In this document: piece by piece, positions 1 to 10,315 of the stretch
Position numbering within the stretch: position 1 is the stretch's first letter
Layout of the letters: each line of letters starts with the position of its first letter
Assembly (NCBI RefSeq): GCF_037893015.1
Contig: NC_133665.1
Location: 38,456,246-38,520,245, forward strand
Direction: 5' to 3'
Origin: Macrotis lagotis
Taxonomy: Eukaryota > Chordata > Mammalia > Peramelemorphia > Peramelidae
DNA: 64,000 nucleotides
Translations under genes and position numbers: made by a program
The notes under the pieces: model-generated
Seen by the model: only the letters and a program-made list of their open reading frames with translations
What the model was told of the DNA's origin: nothing
Databases searched by the model: none

Positions 1-439
1 TTGTGCATGTGTTGTGCTTAAATTGAATGATATTATTGCATAAAAACTGGCACCTACACTGATCATCAGTTGATCAAGCAGATAAATTGACTGTGGATTA
101 TTTTAAAATTCTTCTTTTGTACTTTGTGTTCATTACAGCTATCTTAGTGCTATGTCTATGCATGAAATTATTTGAATTATGTGATCAAAAAATTATAGAA
201 TTTAGACCTAGAGATCTTATTAGGTAAGAGCTAAGCCTCTTTATTCTGTACTTCCTAGGGCCATGCTTCCACACAAAGATCATCTTGTCCATTGTCCCCT
301 CTGGTTCTGAGAAGTGTAATCCAATCTACACCTTCATTGCCTCTGAAGAGGAAGTGTCAGTTCACTGGTCTATGATTCCACTTAACCTCCCAGTGATTTT
401 CCAGACCAAACTTCCTTCCCTGGCTTCTAGTTCTGCATA
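1..439. other. No gene recognised
   Basis: No exon, RNA gene or confident repeat is visible. The 61-codon frame at 285-470 runs into an L2/L3 tail and has no protein features, so it is treated as chance. Confidence 0.5.
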
Positions 440-505
440 TTTGTCTTCCTTATTAGATTGTATTTATTAGATTTTAAGCACTTAGTAGATGCTTAATAAT
501 ACCAT
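440..505 (+). mobile_element. L2/L3-type LINE 3' end
   Basis: The segment ends in the LINE-like string TTATTAGATTGT, then GCACTTAGTAGATGCTTAATAA. This matches the usual 3' end of mammalian L2/L3 elements in sense orientation. Only the last tens of bases are recognisable. Family call from memory. Confidence 0.5.
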
Positions 506-1039
506 TATTAAAATTTAAATTATGCTTTTAAAAGGTAAGGTTGTCTCAGATGCTTTTATTTTCAGTTGATTTAATAGAAAAGGGGTGTTCAGAGTAGTAT
601 GCTCAGTTGATAACCATTTTAACAATGAAGGGAAGCAAAGAAAAGCAGAACACTGCCACAATAAATATTACAAGATTAAACTTCTTGGAGGCTGAAGTTT
701 ATTTTATTTTGCTATTAAAGTATTTTGTCACATCAAGTATAATAAATTTATAGTATTAAAAAATTCAAGGAAGCATGAGGTTGTCATATTGGCCATCTTT
801 GAATGAGAAGAGATCAGGAGAAAATGATTTGACAAGTTGGGTTCAAACACCATTTCTCCAGGAGCTACCCTCCTTTAGTTTAAGAAAGTAACTATGATTG
901 TATCCAACTTTGACTGATAGAAAAACTCTAAACATTAAAAGTAAAGTTGTTTTAATAACAGCATGCAAGCATCAATACCAGCATTTCTGGGTTCCCACCA
1001 TTTAATGGTATAGATGTTCAGGCATAACTTGGGGGGATG
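506..1039. other. Unassigned AT-rich DNA
   Basis: No coding, RNA or repeat signature was recognised on either strand. Confidence 0.4.
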
Positions 1040-1245
1040 GGGGTGTGCAACAAATAGAGTGCTGGGTCTGATCTCAGACTTACTATTTGTGTGACCCTGG
1101 GAAAAATCACTAACCTGTTTGCCTCAGTTCTCTCATCTTGTAATTGAGCTGGAGAAGGAAATGACCAAACACTCCAGCAATTTTCCCGAGAACAACCCTA
1201 AGAGGATCATAAGGAGTCAGACACAACTGAAACACCTGAACTTGC
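1040..1245 (+). mobile_element. tRNA-headed SINE with RTE-type tail (MAR1-like)
   Basis: The order is a degenerate tRNA-like head, GTGTGACCCTGGG, GCCTCAGTTCTCTCATC, then GAGCTGGAGAAGGAAATG and the tail GGAGTCAGACACAACTGAA. The tail resembles RTE/BovB 3' ends, so mobilisation by an RTE LINE is inferred. No clean target duplication was found. Confidence 0.75.
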
Positions 1246-1410
1246 ATTTATTTATGTTCATGTTAGAATATAAAATGCTTCAATTAATCAATCAACATGC
1301 ATTGATCATACACAAGTCTAATATTCCCAGGCACCAGGATATATATGCAATAAATCCAGCAACTTCTACTTTCAAGCAGATTGTCCCATTTACTTTTTTT
1401 TTGCTATCTT

Positions 1411-1478
1411 TTTTTGGGGTTTTTTTTTTTCAAGGCAGTGGGGTTAAGTGGCTTGCCCAAGGCCACACAGCTAGGTAT
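1411..1478 (-). mobile_element. Truncated short marsupial SINE
   Basis: A T-run (A-tail on the minus strand) is followed by CAAGGCAGTGGGGTTAAGTG, GCTTGCCCAAGG and CACACAGCTAGGTA. The tRNA-like head with its promoter boxes is missing, so only the 3' half remains. Confidence 0.8.
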
Positions 1479-1497
1479 TTTGCCTTCTATCTTCAAC

Positions 1498-1736
1498 ATT
1501 TAGAGCAGGGGTGGGGAACTTTTTTTTCTGCCAATAGCCATTTGGATATTTATAACATCATTTTCCTACCATATGGAATTATCAACTTAAAAATTAGCAT
1601 TTTAAACATTTATTAATTCACCCCCCCCCAAAAAAAATCCTAGGTTTATTGAATTTCACATCCTCCCTGTGATTGCTATGGCACCAATCCAGATGAATTC
1701 CCAAGGACTAAACTTTTCCCCACACCTGATCTAGAC
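1498..1736. mobile_element. Short hAT-type DNA transposon with 8-bp target duplication
   Basis: The element proper is 1506-1728 (223 bp). Its terminal inverted repeats are CAGGGGTGGGGAA at the left and, read in reverse complement, CAGGTGTGGGGAA at the right. It is flanked by ATTTAGAG (1498-1505) and ATCTAGAC (1729-1736), an imperfect 8-bp duplication close to the TCTAGA-centred sites many hAT elements use. There is no transposase frame, so it is non-autonomous. Confidence 0.75.
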
Positions 1737-1859
1737 CAAGGTTTTTCATAGAGTATATTTTTTTTTCATAGAGTATATTTTTAACAAATATTTGAACTGA
1801 AATGAACAAGCTATATGTATGATCCTCAGGATGCCATTTTTACTTACATAAAATATGGT

Positions 1860-1930
1860 TAATAATAATAATAATAGAATTTATATAATCCCTTGAAGGT
1901 TTGCAAAGCACTTTACATGTATCTTATTTT
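1860..1930 (-). mobile_element. MIR/CORE-SINE fragment
   Basis: An AAT repeat is followed by AAGGTTTGCAAAGCACTTTA and CATGTATCTTATTTTAT, the minus-strand 3' part of MIR-type SINEs. The head is absent. Confidence 0.6.
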
Positions 1931-2787
1931 ATAAAAAATAATGATCAAGAGATTAATAAAAAAATTTAATTATTCTTTCCATGGTCTTCCTAATTCAAAG
2001 AATGGATTAAATCATTATTCTTCAGAGAACAATACAATAATGACAAAGCATTAGTACATCTTCCTCTTAAGAATTCAGTGTGGTTCAACATTATTTCCTT
2101 TACAGTGTAGAAAGTGACTTTTTTTTTTGCCAAGTCATATAGCAGAATGCTGAAGTTGATAGGAACGAAACCCTTTTAACGTCCAGTTGTTTCCATTCGT
2201 GTTACTATCATGCCTCACCCATCAATGTGTATTAAATCATTTATATCACTCTCAAGTCAATTTTCTATGTTACTGTGATATGGTATTTAAAACTTGCCTT
2301 GCCTTTAAAAAAATATTGTTATACAAATCTGTCTTATTCTATAAACCAAGCCAAAGCTGAACATGTCCTGTATTGAACTCTTTTTCTTGAACTTTGAAAT
2401 CTTGTCATAATACAAAGTTTTGTAAAGTCCCAATGTTTTGTTGCTATGATACAAAGAATCAACCATAGCTTCCCTTATAAAAGAAAAGATGTTGAATGCT
2501 AAGCCAAAATAGGTGATAGTGAAAGATGGAGCATGGGAAGGACATAAATAAAATATTCTAAATATGTAGCTATTTTTTATTAAACAAATTTTATATAATC
2601 TTATTCCTTTAATTGTGGCCTAACTGGGGAAAAGCTTATTTATTTTTCATTTTAAAAATTCTACTGACTGTTCAGTAGACTACTGACTGTTCAAAGCAAG
2701 AAAAAAAATAGTTGTAGGTACAGAAGCTGCTACTTGAATCGATGGAATTATTTGGCAAGGACCATTAAGTATGTGTTTTCTAGAATC
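1931..2787. other. Unassigned AT-rich DNA with a small hairpin
   Basis: No gene or repeat family was recognised. At 2661-2678 a perfect 7-bp stem (CTACTGA / TCAGTAG) closes a 4-base loop, and its left arm plus loop (CTACTGACTGTTC) recurs at 2680-2692. Confidence 0.4.
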
Positions 2788-2962
2788 TTAGTTCAGAAAA
2801 GCACCTCGAGGATCATCAAGTCCAATCAACCCACATTGCAGATGATGAAACTAAGATTCATAGGGGTTCAACTCTACATTTAAAATTTGTGTGAATGGGG
2901 ACATGTGGTGGAGTTGATGGCTACTGAGGTCCTTTTAGCTCTCAAATTCTTTGGTACTGTAA
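2788..2962 (-). mobile_element. MIR/L3-type fragment
   Basis: TAGAATCTTAGTTCAGAAAA, CAAGTCCAATCAACCC and GATGATGAAACTAAGATTCA follow the minus-strand order of MIR/L3-type repeats. The end, GAGGTCCTTTTAGCTCTCAA, reads like an L3-type tail on the plus strand, so two relics may abut. Confidence 0.45.
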
Positions 2963-3478
2963 AATAGTAGGAGCAATCTGTGGACTAATACATAAATTAT
3001 TTTAAAATGACCTTTTAAAATATAGTTTTGGGGGGTTGCCATCATTTTTATTAGCCTTTGGATGATTGGCACAAAGGATTTCTGGGTTCACTACAAACAA
3101 CTGAGTTACTTTCCCTTTGATTGCTAATTAAAATATCAAAATAATGTGACAGCTTATCCCAAAACAGCTAAATAACATTTGATAAGGAAGTAGAACAGTT
3201 AATGATGTTGGAGGATTTGAATTCAGTGGAAGGAACAGACTCTAGGCTTTAAAAAAATCATCCTAAGGAATACAGCACTTGATAAAGAATTGCTGTAAGC
3301 TTTCCTTTATCTGAAATTATGTTAACACTTATGCTACCATTATGCTTATTCAAACCTTAGGGGACCCTTTGATAGACTTATAGAATCAGAGAATGGAAGA
3401 TCTATAGCAAATCTTAGAGTTCAATCCTTCAATCCAGTTTAGTGCTCCTTGTTTTTCTGGAGTCTTCTAAGACCTGTT
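2963..3478. other. Mostly unassigned, with a small L3-like piece
   Basis: 3371-3440 contains TATAGAATCAGAGAATGGAAG and AGAGTTCAATCC, a short minus-strand L3/CR1-like remnant. The rest shows nothing recognisable. Confidence 0.35.
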
Positions 3479-3542
3479 AAGAATGGGACTGTTCACATGC
3501 ACACTCAATAGGGTATAGACATCTAGAAGAAAAAGGAGAAAA

Positions 3543-3565
3543 GGGGGACAAGGGGAGGGAGGGGG
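3543..3565 (+). other. G-quadruplex motif
   Basis: Four G-runs of 5, 4, 3 and 5 are separated by ACAA, A and A, satisfying the usual G3+N1-7 rule with two one-base loops. It lies in the left part of the retrotransposon insertion. Confidence 0.6.
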
Positions 3566-3621
3566 ATATGGGTGATAGAGGAAAGGGTAGATCATGGGAG
3601 GGAATAGTCAGATATAACATT

Positions 3622-3772
3622 TTCTTTTTTACATTTTGCAGGTGGTGGGATTGGGTGGCCTGTCTGAGACCACAGGGCTGGGTGATTGCTGCATCTCTGG
3701 GGTGGGATGTAGGCTTGGGACCTGTTGGCCCCAGGGCTGGTGCTCTGTCTGCTGTACAACTTGGCTGCCCCA
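3622..3772 (-). mobile_element. GC-rich variant of the short marsupial SINE
   Basis: Aligned by eye, the landmarks match the standard short SINE, but many A/T positions are G/C: CCAGGGCTGGTGCTCTGTCT and TTGGCTGCCCC at the head, GGCCTGTCTGAGACCACAGG inside, and a T-rich tail. A possible imperfect duplication (ACATTTT at 3617-3623, ACAGTTTT at 3777-3784) fits insertion into the surrounding LINE. It is either a distinct subfamily or a strongly diverged copy. Confidence 0.65.
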
Positions 3773-3786
3773 CAGCACAGTTTTGA

Positions 3787-3798
3787 AGAGAGACAGAC

Positions 3799-3859
<61 letters not shown>
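3787..3859. repeat. (AG)n microsatellite
   Basis: GACA units lead into an uninterrupted (AG)28 at 3803-3858. It lies between the SINE head and the rest of the LINE 3' end, probably expanded from a GA-rich stretch of the host. The 191-codon minus-strand frame across it is low-complexity. Confidence 0.95.
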
Positions 3860-3863
<4 letters not shown>

Positions 3864-4175
3864 AATAGATGGTAGTGGGGAGGAATGGATGGAGGAAATT
3901 ACAATCAGCAACAGCAAATGTGGAAAAATATGGAAGTAATTTCTATGATGGGCGTATGATAAAGAATGTGATCCACCTGAGTCAGAGCTGATGGTATCAG
4001 AACATAGACTGAAACACATTTTTGTTTCTCTTTCTTTCACATTATTTCTCATGAGGTTTTATATTTTTGTGGGAGAGGGGGTATTATGTTTACTCTTAAA
4101 CAATAATATTTTAGTAATGTGTAAATAAATTAAAGAAAACTTTAAAAATTGAAAACAAAAAGAATGGGACTTTTC

Positions 4176-4980
4176 CTATGTAAATCTGTGAAGTGAGCTA
4201 TATTTTTCTAGGTTGGAGTCAGGAGGAAACACATCACCACTAAGCAGGGAAATTTCTAATTTCTAATTAGAGTAAGTGGCTGCCTAGAGTTTGATTTGGG
4301 CACTAGATTCCACCCACCTGCAAAAAAATTACACTATTAGTGAAAAATATTGAATTCTAAAATATACTTCTAGGGAAATAAGGCAGAGCTTCTGAACAAA
4401 AGTTGTTGAATTCCATCACAGATTTGTCCTTGTAGTAGGAAAAATTCTACTTTATAAGGGTGGCAAACATAGGATACATAAGACGTCTCGGGTTGGGAAG
4501 AGTGAAAATACAGTCATACCAGAATTTTTTCCTTCTTCCTTCCCTGTCTGATCTCCCCCTCCCCCTTAACTAATAGCTTTCTTAACAGGTAAGGACATAA
4601 TAGAAATGGTCATCGCAGGGAAGTCCTTGCTGGGGTGCCCATACAAAACAGCAATATCTTTTCCTATTCCCCTCAAAGCTTATTTGGTTTAGCTTTGTCC
4701 ACTGGTCAGAAAAGTATTGAATAGAATTGTGACCAGTCTTACTTACAAGTAATACTTGTCACTCATGTCTCATTTTCTTCTGTTCACAAATAATTGTGAT
4801 GTAGTTCAACTCTCCGACATGGTTCTACTGTGTTTTACTAGTTATGGTATCAACAACCTGCTGGCCATTATGTTAGACATGCTACCAACAAAATCCTTGC
4901 TTTGGGTAAGGATATTGTATCTAGGACTCTGTTAAAATGCATCAATACATAAACTGTAAGGAATGGTCATTACCAAACAC
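4176..4980. other. Unassigned
   Basis: No exon, RNA gene or repeat family was recognised. Confidence 0.4.
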
Positions 4981-5085
4981 TGTCTTTCTCTGTCTCTTTC
5001 CCTCTCATTCCCTCTCTCTATATATAGATATATACATACATATGAATATATAATACATATGTATATTAATATTCATATATTAACT
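4981..5085. repeat. Pyrimidine then TA-rich simple sequence
   Basis: A TCTC/CCCT-rich stretch passes into TATATAGATATATACATAC-type sequence. Low complexity; no function inferred. Confidence 0.8.
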
Positions 5086-5129
5086 GAAGATAAGCTCAGA
5101 AGAAAGTCACTGACATTGGGGGGGAAGAC

Positions 5130-5720
5130 TGGAAAGGTTTCTTACAGAAAGAGGCATTTTAACTGAGATTTGAAGGAAGTCAAGATAGTCAGGAGGTAGA
5201 AATGAGAATGGAGAGCATTTCAGGCAAGGCAAGGACAGGAAGTGAAATTCCTAGAGTTGGGAAATGGTATTTTTTGTGTGGGTCCCAAATCATTGAAATA
5301 ATCAGTCAGTCAACATTTATTATGTTCCAGACATTGTGCTAAGGACAGAATCACAGAATACTAGAAGGGGAAGCATTCCAGGCATGGGTGACAGGAAAAT
5401 GCTTAGAACTTTGAGAAGGAACCAAGAGTTACTGGTCACAGAGTATATGGAAGTGAATAAGGAAAAGAAAACTAGAAGGGACCAGATTATAAATGACTTA
5501 AAAAGAGTCATTGATCACAGAGGATATGGAAAATAAGAAAAATAGAAGGGACCAGATTATAATAGACTTAAAAAGCCAGTCAAAGTATTTTATATTTTAT
5601 CTGAGAAAATAGTTTCAGTGGAGTATTGGGAGCTAAATTAAGTCTTAGGTTTCATGGAATGGTAGGAATAAGGTACAACTGGGGAGAAGTTAGGCAGCAA
5701 AAAGCAATAGAGAGAGGACA
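5130..5720 (-). mobile_element. L2/L3-type LINE fragments
   Basis: GATTTGAAGGAAGTCAAGAT, GAGAGCATTTCAGGC, AACATTTATTATGTTCCAGA and AAGCATTCCAGGCATGGG follow the antisense order of the L2/L3 3' part. The CAACATTTATTATG string at about 5311 is a second 3' terminus, so at least two copies or a rearranged copy are present. Confidence 0.65.
5436..5575. repeat. Imperfect tandem duplication inside L2/L3
   Basis: 5436-5506 and 5515-5575 share TCACAGAG.ATATGGAA, a run of A/G, then TAGAAGGGACCAGATTATAA and GACTTAAAAAG. The second copy is about ten bases shorter because of small deletions. Confidence 0.8.
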
Positions 5721-5799
5721 AAGTGACTAGACTTAACCCAATTTGAAGAAGCAGTGGCTTTTATTTTTGTGTCTCACCCACTGATGTAGTAGTATCACC

Positions 5800-6045
5800 T
5801 ACATTGTCTGGTACAGTCCTTCTAGAGTAAGATCTGTCATGGATCCCTTTGGAAGTCTGGTGAACTCCTCGTGCCCCTTCTAAGAATATTTTTTCTTGCC
5901 TATATTAACAACTGAAAAACCCCACTAAATTTCAGTTAGAGATGAATGAAAATCAAGTTGTCCTTCCTTCTCCCCTCCCTCAATTTCAAGTTCAAGAACT
6001 CCCTGAAATCTATCCATGGACCCCATAGTCTCTAAAAATAGAGGA
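5800..6045. mobile_element. Old DNA-transposon-like repeat
   Basis: GTCATGGATCCCTTTGGAAG, GCCCCTTCTAAGAATA and CCATGGACCCCATAGTCTCT match the two ends of a mammal-wide repeat whose other copy here is at 40655-41125. The family name is unresolved. Confidence 0.45.
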
Positions 6046-8750
6046 AAACTGCAATGCCACTGTTCTAGCAATTGTGGTGTTTTGATTCTGAGTCAGCAGG
6101 AGTTTCAAGTAAAGTAACGCACTACAGTTAGATCCTTAGATTGTATCCAGTTTTTATAGGTGAAGAGATATGAGTGTATGTGGTGGATTTCCTTAGAAAA
6201 TAAACTGAAGACTCAGAGTTGCTCTGCTTCTGGAGGAAAATAGAGATTTCACTAGAAAGAGCTGCCATCCTGCTTCTGGAGCTTTTCCTGTGATGCATGA
6301 GCTCTTTGTAAATCAAGGGCTAAAACAGAGTTGACAAGCTCCGTTTAAAGGGGTTAAACATAACTTTGGGGAGTTTGTTTGGAAGTAAAAAGAGCATAGT
6401 GCTATGTAAAATTTGTGCATCATTATAAATGTAGAAAAAATATTTTGTTGCACTTTCAGCATTATATTCCTATAAAAATTTTTCAGCATTAGGAGGGAAA
6501 ATGAAATAACTATTTTAAAAATGTCTCAAGGTCTTTCTTTTTCATTTCTGTGCATTAGGATTCAGCTAAAGCATTCTTTCCTCTAGATTTCCATCTCCGT
6601 CTACCCATTTGGAATAGAAGTCCAGGTGTACCAAATATGATAGCTCTCTGGGACCTGCACCTTATAAACAAACACTTAGATAAGAAATGTAACATAGTCA
6701 CAAATAATATTTCAGAGAAATGTACACCAGGTCCAGTTGTGTCTCCCAGCAGAATTGCACAATTTAGAATTCCATCATCAACAAAGATTAATCTAGTATA
6801 ACCATTCAGCCATAGGTAAGCATTCATCAACAAGAATCTTAATGTAAAGAGAACAAACAACAAAAAGATAGAATTCAGGGAACTCCCTGTACTTTGATAA
6901 AGTACAAGTTTTTCTCATGAACAGTTTCAGTATATCTGATGATTTCCCCCTTGAAGTACCTTCAACACACAAAGGTTCATTAAAATCAATTCAGCATCAT
7001 CATTCTCCACCCCAGGAAGCTCCACAAAGAGGATGAGGTTTTGGGAAGCCTGTTTCAGATTCCAGGCTTGGGGTGAACCAATTTATCTTTCAACATTTCA
7101 ATGATTCTCTTCCTGAGACAGGGAGTTTCTTTTGTCAGGATGTCTAGCTGCCTTTTTTTCATGTTAATAGTCTGATTGAAAATGAAACAGATAGACTAGA
7201 TTACAGCGATTACTGGATGATGTCAGCACCTCTGATTTTTACAAATGATTTCAACCTCCCTCAATATAATTTCCTTTTCCCATCCCCTCAAAAAAAATTT
7301 TTAAAAAAGAATTTGATTAAACATTTTTTGACTCCTATTTCTCTTCATTAACCCTGGAGAGGCAGAGGTACTATGATTTCAAGGTAGATAGGTAGATAGG
7401 AAAGCAGAGAGCCTAGATAATCTGCAGACTGGATAATAAAACTTTTAATAATGTATAGACTGGAATTTGTTAAAGATAATACAAAACTGTGCAACAGCCA
7501 AAAGTTAAATACCTGGAAAAGAAACAAAGGATTGGATAATCTTCAATTTGCATAACTGGCATTTGAATAATTTATAGGACAGAGTTAATAGAGGGTCACC
7601 TGTAATTATGTAACTGATAGAGAAAGTAGCTAGGTAATTTTTAAACTACAGAATCATCAGATGCTGAATTAGTTGATTTATTGTTAATTACTCTGCTACC
7701 AGATAGGCAATCAAGTATTTATTGGCACCTAAATCAAAATCCCTTCGAAAATAACATCTAAATAATAAATAACTTCCCCTCCAAACTGATTTTATTTGTC
7801 AAATTGAAAGACTTTGTGAGTTCATACTTCTTTGAATATTGTGAATGGGGGTGTCATGCAGTAAGAAGACAAAAATAGGATCAATGTCTACAAAATGTTT
7901 CACACCTGAAGAAAACAATTTAGTAAGTTTTAGATCTGTCACCTACAATCCATTCAATACTATTTATACTCAATCAATTCTAAATTATCTGTGGATGGTT
8001 ACCAAGTTTTTGATTTACCTCTGGTCTCAAAAATCTTATTTATAGGTTTTCTCCTCTTTAGTTCCTTACTTATCTTATGAGAATGTCCCTGGATTACCCC
8101 AATTTTTACACAGACATCCAAACTAGGAAAAAATTTGAAACTGAAATTCTTAACTATTTCCTCAGTTCCAAGGAAAGTGATGATAGGAGGTAGTTTTAGG
8201 TCTTCTCAACATAGATCTGAAATCTATTTATTCTTAATAGGAGGTACTTTGCAGGGAGTCATGACAGGACAGGGAGTGGTGGTCACAGGACAGAGAATTT
8301 GGATACTTTCCCAGTTCCTTCAGCAATGTTTCCACCTTGTATCATTATTTAAAAAATAAAGAGAAAAAATAAATTTCCAATTTTATATCTAAGTTCAGGC
8401 AGGCCCTACTTTTCACTACTTTGCATCTTGCTACCCTGCTCATTTGAATGCTGACCTACATTTCATTACTTTACTTCCTGATTCTAACCTTCCCCCTCCT
8501 TCCCATTCAATGTTGTTTTTGTATTTTGTTTTTAACCCAATAAAGACATGAACAGTCAGGATTTTACATTACCACTGACTGCCTTAAGACAGGCAAGTAA
8601 CTCTTGGATTTATTGGGTCTAAAAGTGGGGACTATCGAAGTCATAGTAGATGCTAAGGAGAGATGGAAGTGATTTTCAGATTATCTACATCTTTTCCCCC
8701 TTCCATTAGTTTGAATAGAGTAAACAACACATCAATTAAATGATATATAA
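6046..8750. other. Longest stretch with little recognisable repeat
   Basis: No exon with splice context, RNA gene or known SINE/LINE landmark was seen. A 102-codon minus-strand frame (6555-6863) has no motif and a length expected by chance. A 10-bp inverted repeat (8536-8545 / 8609-8618) and a short GATA run near 7384 are the only structures noted. Confidence 0.4.
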
Positions 8751-8950
8751 TGGGCAACTATGTTGGTACAGTGGCTAGAGCTCCAGTCTTGGAATCAGGA
8801 GAACCTGGAGTCAAATCTGGCTTCAGACACTTACCAGCTTTATGACCCTGGGGAACTCACTTAAACCTCATTGTCTTACATTCATCTCCAATCATCCTGA
8901 TTCATCACCTCCCTGATGCCATGATTTTCTTCAAAAACAAAGGACACAGA
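8751..8950 (+). mobile_element. tRNA-headed SINE with a distinct 3' tail
   Basis: The head reads GTACAGTGGCTAGAGC, GGAATCAGGAGAACCTGGAG and TCAAATCTGGCTTCAGACAC. The 3' part reads CACCTCCCTGATGCCATG, ATTTTCTTC and AAAGGACA, unlike the RTE-tailed SINEs. The same tail recurs at 62215-62307. The middle is shorter than in copies I recall. Confidence 0.7.
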
Positions 8951-9357
8951 ACAAAGGGCAGCAATGTCAAAAGTAAATTAAAAATCTTCTTTTATCGTAA
9001 ATAAAAGTTTTAAATGTGTATTCCCTTACTGAAGCAAGTAAAGACAAGTTCATTTGGTAGCCATTTTATTCCACTTTTGCCATGGGTGAATTCATGCATC
9101 CTTCATTAGGAAATGAAAAATCAGCTGCCACCTTTGCCCTTTATTCAATATGATGGGGATTAATACCTTGCTGTGGGTCTGAGCTGTTTGTTTTTTCATG
9201 CTTGGTTTAGGATTGGTTATTGTTATTGTTCCTATGGTTGCAATTTCAACATTTTTCTCCAAAGTCATATCTCATTTCAATGCACAGACAAAAATATTCT
9301 TCATTAAACATAGGAAGCTATATTGATATGAAAGCATGACAGAGTAATTATGAAATC
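8951..9357. other. Unassigned
   Basis: No coding, RNA or repeat feature recognised. Confidence 0.35.
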
Positions 9358-9482
9358 TGAGACTTAGAGAATTGCAAGGAATCTCAGAGACTCTCTAGTC
9401 CCACTCATACTTGAAAAAAAAAGACCCCTCTTACAACATTATTACAAGAGGTTATCTATCCTTTGCTTACAGAATAGTAAAG
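9358..9482 (-). mobile_element. L3/CR1-type LINE 3' fragment
   Basis: GGAATCTCAGAGACTCTCTA, GTCCCACTCATACTTGA, CCCCTCTTACAACATTATTA and GAGGTTATCTATCCTTTGCT match the antisense of the L3/CR1 3' end, in the same order as in bird CR1. Confidence 0.65.
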
Positions 9483-10086
9483 AGTGATTAAAAACTTAAT
9501 GTGGTGCTTTCCATAGTTGCTAAGTTCCATTTCCTGGAGGAGAACGATCATTTTATAGATCATATTTAATTGGTTTTAACCATGTAAGTCATTTTTGAAA
9601 CACCATCTCTATATTTTTGTCTTTCTTTACAATCTTCTCAGACAATTCTTTTTTATTCTTTTTTTTTGCCTTTGATCTCAAATCTCATACTTTTAGTTTA
9701 AATTTTCTCTTACTTCTCTTCTAAATCCCACCTTGTATATTCAATCACCTTTTTATCTTTTGTCATAACCTTAAAATAAGAACTGACCCTTCTCACAACT
9801 AGGTTCATTCAACCAAAGTTTAAGGTCTAGTATCTTCCAGGTATTGTTCTAGGTTCCCAGTAGCAGATATTGTCCTGGGGTAGAAGGAATAGTTAACACC
9901 TTCTATGTAGTGTCAATGATTTTATTCCATAGACCAGAATAATAACATACTAGGTTAGAAGGGCTTTTCTGTCTATGAATTGCTCATTTTCCATTTGGGT
10001 AAAAGATTGTAAATCTCTATACTCCATGAAATTGCACATCTTTTCAGTAAAGAAATCAGTACCCTAGGTTAAAAGGAACATCAGAT
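9483..10086. other. Unassigned, pyrimidine-rich in part
   Basis: 9640-9730 is T/C-rich. No gene, RNA or confident repeat was recognised. Confidence 0.35.
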
Positions 10087-10315
10087 TAATGATAATAGCC
10101 CACAGTCATATAATTCTTAGCAGTTTATGAAGTTCGTATCTCAGACCTGTGAGACCAGTAGTGCAAGTATTATTATCCCTTCATTTTAGATGAGAAAAGC
10201 AAGATTCAAACTGATTGAGTGACTCATCCAAAGCCACAGAATCAGGACAGAACCTAAACCTGAAGTCATACTTTCTGAGTCCATGTCAATCTCCATTGTA
10301 CCATGTCGATTCTCT
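10087..10315 (-). mobile_element. MIR-type SINE
   Basis: The minus-strand order is TTATTATCCCTTCATTTTAG, ATGAGAAAAGCAAGATT, AGTGACTCATCCAAAGCCAC and a degenerate tRNA-like head up to about 10315. Nearly full length but heavily diverged. Confidence 0.7.

Larger units (their letters stand above)
3495..4159 (+). mobile_element. Retrotransposon 3' end with 16-bp TSD
   Basis: AAGAATGGGACTGTTC (3479-3494) and AAGAATGGGACTTTTC (4160-4175) differ at one base and bracket the segment. The right end is A-rich and has an AATAAA-like run (4126-4131). Together these are the signature of target-primed reverse transcription. The body (a G-rich stretch, then GTGATCCACCTGAGTCAGAG and TTTATATTTTTGTGGGAG) resembles, from memory, a marsupial LINE 3' region. 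It is 5'-truncated and has no open frame. A SINE and an (AG)n tract lie inside it. Confidence 0.7.

Noticed and set aside
1119..1616. 165-codon plus-strand frame
   Set aside because: It spans an RTE-tailed SINE, a truncated SINE and part of a hAT element.
3477..4052. 191-codon minus-strand frame
   Set aside because: It crosses the (AG)n tract (long Leu/Ser repeat), a SINE and LINE 3' sequence. No plausible protein.
6555..6863. 102-codon minus-strand frame as a possible exon or ERV piece
   Set aside because: No domain, splice or homology signal recognised, and frames of about 100 codons are expected by chance in a window this size.
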